From assembly GCF_011044995.1 (NCBI RefSeq), contig NZ_JAAKZW010000039.1:1-43079 (forward strand): a DNA stretch of 43,079 nucleotides, written 5' to 3'. A model generated the notes under the pieces. It searched no databases and had not been told where the DNA came from. It was given only the letters and a program-made list of their open reading frames with translations. The DNA is from Streptomyces mesophilus. Its GTDB lineage: Bacteria; Actinomycetota; Actinomycetes; Streptomycetales; Streptomycetaceae. This document shows, one piece after another, positions 14,860-21,453 of the stretch. Numbering within the stretch: the first letter of the stretch is position 1; each line of letters begins with the position of its first letter. Both the position numbers and the translations under genes were made by a program.

Positions 14860-15550
14860 GCCGCTCCAGGGCCTCGATGGCCGCGCAGTCCCCGTCCAGC
14901 GGGTTCCAGCGCAGGTCAAGCTTCTCCAGGGCGGGCAGCTCGCCGATCCAGTACGGGAGGTCGCGCACCTGGTTGGAACGGAGATCGACCTTCCGTAGGC
15001 GCGGCAGGTCCCGCAGACCGGCAGGGACCTTCGCGAACCGGTTGTCGCGCAGCTCGACCTCCCGCAGCTCGGTCAAGTTCCTTGTGTTGTCCGGGAGTTC
15101 GCCGAGCAGATTGCCGCGCAGCCACAGTTCGCGCAGCGCGCCGAGGCGACCGAGGCCGTCCGGCAGGTCGGTCAGCCGGTTGTGCTGCGCGCGCAACTCG
15201 ACCAGGGACGTCAGGCCGCCCAGAGTGGCGGGAAGCTCGGTGAGCTGGTTCTCGCCGACGTTGAGGTAACGCAGCCGGCTCAGACGGCCCAAGGAGGCGG
15301 GCAGGGCGGCGAGCCGGTTGTCGTGCACGTAGAGGAAGCGCGACAGCTGCTCGAGGTCGCCGATCTGCTCGGGGATCTCGGTCAGCCGGTTGTGCCCGAG
15401 GTCCAGGGTGTGCAGCCGCCGCAGCGTGCCGATCCGGGCGGGGATCGCCGCGAGCGCATTGTCCGCGAGCTGCAGCACCTCCACCTCGGGACGCCAGGCG
15501 TTCTCGGGGATCTCCGTGAGCCCGGCCCGCCAGTGGTCGACATGGGTCAC
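14837..15550 (-). CDS. Leucine-rich repeat protein
   Basis: 237 residues made almost wholly of nine leucine-rich repeats with a strict 23-residue period of the form LxxLxxLxLxxNxLxxLPxxLGx, for example LHTLDLGHNRLTEIPEQIGD and LRYLNVGENQLTELPATLGG. The N-terminus is a short cap and there is no signal peptide or membrane segment, so it is likely a cytosolic protein-binding scaffold. The GTG at 15550 overlaps the TGA of the oxidase gene upstream (GTGA); an in-frame GTG at 15556 is the alternative. The overlap implies coupled translation with the PdxH-type oxidase, which is unusual. The binding partner is unknown. Confidence 0.88.
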   Translation of the reverse strand: MTHVDHWRAGLTEIPENAWRPEVEVLQLADNALAAIPARIGTLRRLHTLDLGHNRLTEIPEQIGDLEQLSRFLYVHDNRLAALPASLGRLSRLRYLNVGENQLTELPATLGGLTSLVELRAQHNRLTDLPDGLGRLGALRELWLRGNLLGELPDNTRNLTELREVELRDNRFAKVPAGLRDLPRLRKVDLRSNQVRDLPYWIGELPALEKLDLRWNPLDGDCAAIEALERRGCVVLR

Positions 15551-16206
15551 GGCCACAGCAACCCCCGCTCCCAGCCGCCGTCCTCGGCGGTGAGATACGT
15601 CAGGCGGGTGTGGCGCCGGCCCTTGTCGCCCTGCCAGAACTCCACCGACTCCGCCCGCACCGTGAGCAGTTGCCAGCCGTCGGCCACCAGGTCGGGCTGC
15701 TCCTCGACACGGGCGAGGGAAGCGGCGACCGCCCTGTCCCGCTCGGCGAGATCGGCCAGCGGCTGTGACTGCCGTCCGAGCAGGGACTCGGCGCGGGCGC
15801 CGATGCCGCGCGCGAGGAAGTCGGCACGGGAGGCGTCCCGCCCCGCCGTGACGACCGGACCTCGGACGCGGATCTGGCGGGCGAGTTCGGGCCAGTAGAA
15901 GGTGAGCGCGGCGAAGGGGCGCTCAGCCAGCTCGCGGCCCTTGACCCCGCCGCTGTCCGAGGCGAACTGCCAGCCCTCGGCATCCACGTTCTTGAGGATC
16001 AGCACCCGCGCCGTCGGATTGCCGTCCGCTCCCGCCGTCGACAGCGTCATCGCATGCGGTACGCGCACGCCCGAGTCCAGGGCGTGCAGCAGCCACTCGG
16101 TGAAGAGTTCCTCGGGCGTCGCCGGCGCGGTCGACGGGTCGAACGCGGGGAGTTCACCGGCGAACACCTCGATGCCCCGCAGGAGCTGACGCAGATCCTC
16201 GGCCAC
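15547..16206 (-). CDS. pdxH: Pyridoxine/pyridoxamine 5'-phosphate oxidase (PdxH-like)
   Basis: A 219-residue FMN-dependent split-barrel oxidase of the PdxH family, which oxidises PNP or PMP to pyridoxal 5'-phosphate. Visible family motifs are ARVLILKNVDAEGWQFASD (FMN and substrate binding), SGGVKGRELAERPFAALTFYW, LARQIRVRGPV and the C-terminal VEFWQGDKGRRHTRLTY with a terminal Trp-Glu-Arg-x-Leu-x-Pro tail (WERGLLWP). Usual PdxH proteins are 210-230 residues. GTG start at 16206. It diverges from a CGNR regulator and is translationally coupled to the LRR gene. It could be a PdxH paralogue rather than the sole housekeeping enzyme. Confidence 0.85.
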   Translation of the reverse strand: MAEDLRQLLRGIEVFAGELPAFDPSTAPATPEELFTEWLLHALDSGVRVPHAMTLSTAGADGNPTARVLILKNVDAEGWQFASDSGGVKGRELAERPFAALTFYWPELARQIRVRGPVVTAGRDASRADFLARGIGARAESLLGRQSQPLADLAERDRAVAASLARVEEQPDLVADGWQLLTVRAESVEFWQGDKGRRHTRLTYLTAEDGGWERGLLWP

Positions 16207-16221
16207 CCATACCTCCAGCGT

Positions 16222-16242
16222 TAACGGTTCATCGGGACGTTA
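16222..16242. promoter_or_regulatory. Inverted repeat between pdxH and the CGNR regulator
   Basis: TAACG (16222-16226) and CGTTA (16238-16242) form an inverted repeat with an 11-base spacer in the 47-bp divergent gap; the left arm also forms the 8-bp palindrome CGTTAACG (16219-16226). It may be an operator for the CGNR protein. Confidence 0.4.
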
Positions 16243-16253
16243 GCATTAGGCCC

Positions 16254-16835
16254 ATGCCGGACAGTCAGCTGGTCCTCGACCTCACCCTCACCATCCGCCA
16301 CGACGGCCACGGAGGCGTCGCCGACGACCTCTCCGAATCCGCCGGGCTGACGGCCTGGGTGCGTGAACACCTGCCGGAACTGGGGGAGTTCACCGCCGAC
16401 CCGGTCTCCCTCGCCTCCGTGCGGCAGCTGCGCGCCGCCGTCCGCGCGCTCTTCGCCAAGGCTGTACGGCCAGGAGAACCCAGCCCCGCCGACGCGCGCC
16501 GTCTCCTGCCGGAGCCCGAGGCGCTGGCCCGCCTGAACGAAGCGGCGGCCCGGGTCCCGGTCGTGCCGGTCTTCGCCTGGGGCGCGGAGCCGCTGGCCGA
16601 GCTGCGCCCCGCGGCGCCCGCGGAGCCGGCCGAGCTGCTGACCGCCACGCTCGCGCGCGAGGCGATCGCCTTCCTCGCCGGACCCGACCGCGCCAAGCTC
16701 CGCGCCTGCCACGCCCCGCGCTGTGTGCGCTACTTCCTCAAGGAGCACCCCCGTCAGGAGTGGTGCAAACCCTCCTGCGGCAACCGTGCGCGCGTGGCCA
16801 GGCATCATGAACGGCACCGCTCGGTCCAGTCGTGA
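16254..16835 (+). CDS. CGNR zinc-finger (ABATE-domain) putative regulator
   Basis: 193 residues. The N-terminal about 140 residues form the stress-response ABATE domain (LDLTLTIRHDGHGG, then SLASVRQLRAAVRALF). The C-terminus is the CGNR zinc finger: Cys-His at RACHAPRCVRYF, then WCKPSCGNRARVARHHERHR. This finger is thought to bind DNA, and such genes are common as small transcription regulators in actinomycetes. It diverges from pdxH with only 47 bases between the start codons, so it may control pdxH as well as itself. The ligand sensed by the ABATE domain is unknown. Confidence 0.85.
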   Translation: MPDSQLVLDLTLTIRHDGHGGVADDLSESAGLTAWVREHLPELGEFTADPVSLASVRQLRAAVRALFAKAVRPGEPSPADARRLLPEPEALARLNEAAARVPVVPVFAWGAEPLAELRPAAPAEPAELLTATLAREAIAFLAGPDRAKLRACHAPRCVRYFLKEHPRQEWCKPSCGNRARVARHHERHRSVQS

Positions 16836-16972
16836 ATCGGGAGCTGCCGTGATCGGAGGCTCGGCAATGAGCTCGCCGACCACGGCCACGTCTCGAACCC
16901 CGCACGCGCGCCGCCCGAGCGGATCGGCGCGTAACGACCGCAGTCGGCAAGCGAGTTGCTCCGAGATATTCC

Positions 16973-17002
16973 TTGACAGGGATATTCGATCTGGAGAATA
17001 CT
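16973..17002 (+). promoter_or_regulatory. Promoter with repeats, probably giving a leaderless mRNA
   Basis: TTGACA (16973-16978) and AATACT (16997-17002) are 18 bases apart. The start codon at 17009 is only seven bases past the -10 box, so transcription should start at or next to the ATG. GATATTC occurs as a direct repeat at 16965-16971 and 16981-16987, and TATTC/GAATA forms an inverted repeat at 16983-17000. These flank the promoter as expected for an ArsR operator. Confidence 0.6.
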
Positions 17003-17008
17003 TCAGGC

Positions 17009-17803
17009 ATGGAGCAGATCGCATCCGCACTCGGCGACGCCGCCCGCTGGCGCATCGTCGAGCTGCTTGCCGGGCGTCCCCGGTCCGTCGGTGAACTGGC
17101 CGAGCTGACCGGACTGCGGCAGCCGCAGACCACCAAGCACCTGCAGACCCTGGTCCGGGCAGGGCTCGCCACCGTCCACCCGCTGGGCCAGCGGCGTGTA
17201 TACGCGATCGAGGCCGCACCTCTTGAGGCCCTCGGGCGGCGGCTGCGGTCGCTGGTCGAGACGGCGGGCGGGCAGCAAGGCGAGCTCGATGTCCTCGCCC
17301 GCTACCAGGCCGCGATCGAAGCCGAGACGGCCGCTGCCGGCAAGGGCGGGGAGCGCTGGGCGGACGGGCGGACCTTTGTGTTCGAGCGCCGCCTCGCCGC
17401 GGACCGCGCCCTGGTCTGGCGGCACTGGACCGAGCCGGAGCTGCTCGCCTCCTGGTGGGCCCCGCCGTCGATGACGATCACCGACTGCGTCCTCGAACCC
17501 GAGGCCGGCGGTCGCGCGGTCCTCGACTACCGCGACGCGGAGGGCACGTACCGCTCGGCCGGCCGGGTGCACGCGGCGCAGGAACCCGAGCGCCTCGTCT
17601 TCGACCTCGCGGTGCGCGATGCCGCGGGAGGCGTCTCGTTCTCCGTCCAGTACGACCTGACGCTCACCGAGGTCGACGGCGCCACGCGCCTGCGGCTCGG
17701 GCTTCACCTCGCCGACACCGCCGTCGAGGCGGCGGAGTTCATCGCCGGCATCGAGACCGGCTGGGGGCAGGTGCTCGACCAGCTCGATCACGTACTGGGC
17801 TAG
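17009..17803 (+). CDS. ArsR-type HTH fused to an AHSA1/SRPBCC domain
   Basis: 264 residues with two domains. Residues about 1-90 are an ArsR-like winged helix: LGDAARWRIVELLAG, SVGELAELTGLRQPQTTKHL and GQRRVYAIEA. Residues about 115-264 are an AHSA1/SRPBCC ligand-binding domain with LAADRALVWRHWTEPELLASWW and LTEVDGATRLRLGL. In actinomycetes these domains are often separate but adjacent proteins; here they are one chain, so ligand binding in the SRPBCC cavity may control DNA binding directly. No metal-binding cysteines are visible. It is probably autoregulated, with the reductase at 17897 in the same unit. Confidence 0.88.
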   Translation: MEQIASALGDAARWRIVELLAGRPRSVGELAELTGLRQPQTTKHLQTLVRAGLATVHPLGQRRVYAIEAAPLEALGRRLRSLVETAGGQQGELDVLARYQAAIEAETAAAGKGGERWADGRTFVFERRLAADRALVWRHWTEPELLASWWAPPSMTITDCVLEPEAGGRAVLDYRDAEGTYRSAGRVHAAQEPERLVFDLAVRDAAGGVSFSVQYDLTLTEVDGATRLRLGLHLADTAVEAAEFIAGIETGWGQVLDQLDHVLG

Positions 17804-17896
17804 CTCGACCATGCACGGCTCTACTCCCCGTACGGGAAGAAAAGCCGGCCATTGCAGCGCCACCACCGGACAGTGACCAAGGGAAGGGAACACCCC

Positions 17897-18496
17897 ATGA
17901 ACAACCCGACCGCACGCAAGGTGACCGCCAACATCGGACTCACGCTCGACGGGCGCTACCACGGGGCCGGAGGGCCCGGCGACATGGGCGCGATCGTCCC
18001 GTACGCCGTCACCGAGGTCGCCCGTGACCACCTCACCCGTGTCTGGCAGGGCAAGACCACGGCCGTCCTCGGCCGGGGCAACGCGCAGGGGTTCGTCGGC
18101 TACTGGTCGACGGTCGCCGAGGACGAGAACGCCGATCCGCGCGACCGCGGATACGCGCAGTGGCTGATCGGGGCCGAGAAGGTCGTGTTCTCGACGACGC
18201 TGACCGAGGCGCCGTGGGACCGCACCCGCGTGGTGAACGGGCCCGTCGAGGACGTGATCCGTGAGCTCAAGGCCTCCGGTGAGGGCGACATCCTCGTCAA
18301 CACCGCACCCAGCATCCTCAAGCCCCTGCTCGCCGCGGATCTCGTCGACCGTCTGTACCTCATGATCTGCCCCGAGATCACCGGCGGCGGCGAGCGGCTC
18401 TTCGAGGACGGCCTGCCCGCGTCGAGCTGGGAGCTGACCAGCCAGGAGACCGGAAAGACCGGCGAACTCGCCCTGGTCTACGACCGGGTCCGCTGA
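17897..18496 (+). CDS. RibD C-terminal/dihydrofolate reductase-like protein
   Basis: A 199-residue stand-alone RibD_C (DHFR-fold) reductase. Typical elements are the opening ANIGLTLDGR, the strand-loop KTTAVLGRGNAQGF, AEKVVFSTTL, EGDILVNTAPSILKPLLAADLVDRLYLMI and PEITGGGERLF. Such proteins are NADPH-dependent but the substrates of these short forms are mostly unknown. The ATG at 17897 follows GGGAAGGGAA. It is 93 bases after the ArsR-AHSA1 gene and probably co-transcribed with it. Confidence 0.85.
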   Translation: MNNPTARKVTANIGLTLDGRYHGAGGPGDMGAIVPYAVTEVARDHLTRVWQGKTTAVLGRGNAQGFVGYWSTVAEDENADPRDRGYAQWLIGAEKVVFSTTLTEAPWDRTRVVNGPVEDVIRELKASGEGDILVNTAPSILKPLLAADLVDRLYLMICPEITGGGERLFEDGLPASSWELTSQETGKTGELALVYDRVR

Positions 18497-18546
18497 ACCG
18501 GCGCATGGCGGCGGACCGATCGCGCGGCTCTGCCACGATGGGGCGC

Positions 18547-19173
18547 GTGACCGCAGCAGAGGACAAGGACCAGGGCGGCTCGACGCCGCCGGCAGGACGC
18601 CGCAGACGGCGCGATCCGGAGCGTACGCGTGCCGTGCTCGTGGAGGCGCTGCTCGACCTGGTCGCCGAGGGGGAGCGGGAGCCGACGCGCAAAGCGATCG
18701 CCGAGCGTGCCGGGGTCTCGGAGCGGACCGTGTTCGTCCATTTCGCGGACCGTGAGGCGCTGTACGTCACCGCCGCCGAACAGCAGGCCGAGCGGTGGCG
18801 TGCCCTCGCCGTCGAAGTGCCGCCCGAGTGGCCGGTGCGCCGCAAGGTACGGGCGCTGCTCGACCAGCGCGGCGCCATGTACGAAGTGATGTCGCCCATC
18901 CGCAAGGTGGGACTCCAACTCGAGTCGGAATCCCCGGGGTTGCGCCGCGTGATGGCCGAGGGCGACACCTGGTTCCGCGACGACCTGGCCCGCACCTTCG
19001 CCCCCGAACTGGCCCTCGTGTCCGGTGCCCGCCGTCCCGGAGGCCTCCTCGACTCCCTGGAGGCCGCATCCGGCTGGGCCGCCTGGGACCACCTGCGGGC
19101 GCGACGCGGGCTGGACCCGACGGCGGCGGTCACCGCGCTGTCCCGGACACTTCGGGCGCTGCTGGAGTCCTGA
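18547..19173 (+). CDS. TetR-family transcriptional regulator
   Basis: About 208 residues. An Arg-rich N-terminal tail (GRRRRRDPERTR) leads to a TetR helix-turn-helix, RKAIAERAGVSERTVFVHF, and the helix ADREALYVTAAEQQAERW. The remaining helices form the ligand domain. Start codons at 18505, 18538 and 18547 are all in frame; I favour the GTG at 18547 since upstream residues look unconserved. A perfect 23-bp palindrome lies just downstream (19239-19261), ahead of the alkyl sulfatase, so the regulator probably represses that gene and may respond to a sulfate ester, alcohol or fatty compound. Confidence 0.88.
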   Translation: MTAAEDKDQGGSTPPAGRRRRRDPERTRAVLVEALLDLVAEGEREPTRKAIAERAGVSERTVFVHFADREALYVTAAEQQAERWRALAVEVPPEWPVRRKVRALLDQRGAMYEVMSPIRKVGLQLESESPGLRRVMAEGDTWFRDDLARTFAPELALVSGARRPGGLLDSLEAASGWAAWDHLRARRGLDPTAAVTALSRTLRALLES

Positions 19174-19238
19174 GGACCCCGCCCACCTGCGATCCCCACC
19201 CGCATATCGCACTCCTCCGCGTCCCCAACCCTTGACTC

Positions 19239-19261
19239 CTATTGCAGTCGGACTGCAATAG
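19239..19261. promoter_or_regulatory. Perfect 23-bp palindromic operator upstream of the alkyl sulfatase
   Basis: CTATTGCAGTC-G-GACTGCAATAG has perfect 11-bp arms around one central base. It begins two bases after a TTGACT sequence (19232-19237) that could be the -35 box of the sulfatase promoter, so binding would block transcription. Its length and AT-rich ends are typical of TetR operators. Confidence 0.75.
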
Positions 19262-19324
19262 TGACCCCCGAGGGGCGTCGACCGCTGCGTCCTGTACCGA
19301 ACCGACCAGCAAAGGTGAGGCGCC

Positions 19325-21304
19325 ATGACGTCGATGGACCGGCGCGGATTCGTCGCCGCCGCAGCAGGTGCGGCCGCGGCCGCCGTAGCGCTCAACCCGC
19401 AGACCGCGGTGGCGGTTTCGGGCACGCGGGAGGCGCAGGGCACGCAGGGGACGCGGGGGACGCTGCCGTCCGCGCCGACGGACACCGACGGCCTGCCGTA
19501 CGAGGACGAGGGCGACTTCGCCGACGCGGACCGCGGATTCATCGCGGCCTTCACCGCAGGGCCGATCAAGACCGCCGCGGGAAAGGTCGCCTGGGACCCG
19601 GACGCGTACCGCTTCATCGGCGAGCAGAAGAGCGAGCCGGACTCCGTGGACCCGAGTCTGTGGCGGCAGGCCCGGCTGCTCTCGCGCCAGGGCCTGTACC
19701 GGGTGACCGACCGGATCTACCAGGTGCGCGGCCTGGACCTGTCCAACATGACCATCGTCGAAGGCGATACGGGACTGATCGTCATCGACCCCCTGATCTC
19801 CGCCGAGACCGCCGCCGCCGCGCTCCGGCTCTACCGTGAGCACCGCGACCCGAAGGGCGCGCGCCCGGTCAAGGCGATGATCTACACGCATCCGCACGTC
19901 GACCACTTCGGCGGCTGCCGCGGTGTGCTCCCCGGCAGCACCGAGGGCGTGGACATCCTCGCGCCGGAGGGCTTCATGGAGCACGCGGTCAGCGAGAACG
20001 TGTACGCGGGGCCCGCGATGGCCCGCCGCTCGGCCTACATGTACGGGGCCCAACTCCCCACCGGCGTCAAGACGCAGGTGGGCTGCGGACTCGGTCTCAA
20101 CGTCTCACTCGGCACCGTCGGGCTGATCCCGCCGACCCGCTACATCACCGCCACCGGGCAGGAGGTCACCCTCGACGGTGTGCGGATCGAGTTCCAGATG
20201 ACGCCCGGCACCGAGAGCCAGGCGGAGATGAACTTCCTCTTCCCCGACCTGCGCGCCGTGTGCATGGCGGAGAACGCCACCCACACCATGCACAACATCA
20301 TCACGCTGCGCGGCGCCCAGGTCCGCGACGCCCACGCCTGGGCGGGCTATCTCACCGAGTCCATCGGCCTGTACGCCAAGAAGGCCGATGTCGCCTTCGC
20401 CTCCCACCACTGGCCGACCTGGGGCGACGAGGCGATCGTCGCGCTGCTCACCCACCAGCGTGACCTGTACGGATACCTGCACGACCAGACCGTGCGCCTG
20501 ATCAATCAGGGACGTACGGGCTCCGAGATCGCCGAGACCCTGCAACTGCCGCCGCAGTTGGACCGGGTGTGGGCCAATCGCGGCTACTACGGTTCGATCA
20601 GCCACAACGTCAAGGGGATCTACCAGCGGTACATGGGCTGGTTCGACGCCAACCCCGCACACCTGTGGCAGCACCCGCCCGTCGAGGAGGCGAAGCGGTG
20701 GGTGGAGTGTCTCGGCGGACAGCGCGCGGTCCGCCGCCAGGCCCGTCGGTACGCCGAGCGCGGCGATCTGCGCTTCGCGGTCACCCTGCTCAACCACGCC
20801 GTCTTCAACGACCCGGGCGACCGCGAGGCCAAGCGTGATCTCGCCGGCCTCTACACCCGTCTCGGCCACGGGATGGAGAACGCCGTGTGGCGGAACTTCT
20901 ACCTCATGGCCGCGCAGGAGCTGAAGGAAGGCATCAAGCCGGCCACCAGCGCCACCCTCGGCCCCGACATGTATATGGCGCTCACCGTCGGCCAGTTGAT
21001 CGACTCGATGGCGGTACGGGTCAACGGCCCGAAAGCCTGGGACCTGCGCCTTGACGTCGACTGGCACATCGGCGATACCTACTGGCACCTCCGCCTCGCG
21101 AACGGCCTGCTCACCTGGACCACCTCCGCCTCCCCGGCGAAGGACGCCGGCCTGACGATGACCATGACCAAACCGCAGCTGCTCGCCCTGCTCGCCGGGA
21201 AGGGCACGGACGGCATCACGATGACCGGGGACCCGGCCCTTTTGAAGCGGCTGCTTTCCGTCCTGGACGCCCCTGACCCCGTCTTTCCGATCGTCACGCC
21301 CTGA
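19325..21304 (+). CDS. Tat-exported alkyl sulfatase (SdsA1-type metallo-beta-lactamase fold)
   Basis: 659 residues. It begins with a twin-arginine signal, MTSMDRRGFVAAAAG, followed by an Ala-rich hydrophobic stretch, so it is secreted folded. The metallo-beta-lactamase zinc site is THPHVDHFGG (His189, His191, Asp193, His194), with further ligands expected in CMAENATHTMHN and FASHHWPTWG. The central part is the alkyl-sulfatase dimerisation domain (YMGWFDANPAHLW). The last about 120 residues form an SCP2-like lipid-binding domain (LRLDVDWHIGDTYWHLRLANG). Such enzymes hydrolyse alkyl sulfates to an alcohol and sulfate. It is probably controlled by the upstream TetR protein through the palindrome at 19239-19261. 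Confidence 0.92.
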   Translation: MTSMDRRGFVAAAAGAAAAAVALNPQTAVAVSGTREAQGTQGTRGTLPSAPTDTDGLPYEDEGDFADADRGFIAAFTAGPIKTAAGKVAWDPDAYRFIGEQKSEPDSVDPSLWRQARLLSRQGLYRVTDRIYQVRGLDLSNMTIVEGDTGLIVIDPLISAETAAAALRLYREHRDPKGARPVKAMIYTHPHVDHFGGCRGVLPGSTEGVDILAPEGFMEHAVSENVYAGPAMARRSAYMYGAQLPTGVKTQVGCGLGLNVSLGTVGLIPPTRYITATGQEVTLDGVRIEFQMTPGTESQAEMNFLFPDLRAVCMAENATHTMHNIITLRGAQVRDAHAWAGYLTESIGLYAKKADVAFASHHWPTWGDEAIVALLTHQRDLYGYLHDQTVRLINQGRTGSEIAETLQLPPQLDRVWANRGYYGSISHNVKGIYQRYMGWFDANPAHLWQHPPVEEAKRWVECLGGQRAVRRQARRYAERGDLRFAVTLLNHAVFNDPGDREAKRDLAGLYTRLGHGMENAVWRNFYLMAAQELKEGIKPATSATLGPDMYMALTVGQLIDSMAVRVNGPKAWDLRLDVDWHIGDTYWHLRLANGLLTWTTSASPAKDAGLTMTMTKPQLLALLAGKGTDGITMTGDPALLKRLLSVLDAPDPVFPIVTP

Positions 21305-21453
21305 GCCGTACGTGCGCGCCGCAGGCTTGCCCGGCCCCAACTCCCCGAACAGCAGGGCCCGATGCCCCCGCACAGGCGTACGCTGAGGTCCCTTGAAGCC
21401 ACGGCGTGCACCGGCTCCCCGCGCCCGCGCACCACCGCGGCAGGGGGTGCGGC

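Noticed and set aside
21305..21453. Possible operator for the LAL regulator between the sulfatase and its start
   Set aside because: I could not find a convincing inverted or direct repeat in this stretch.
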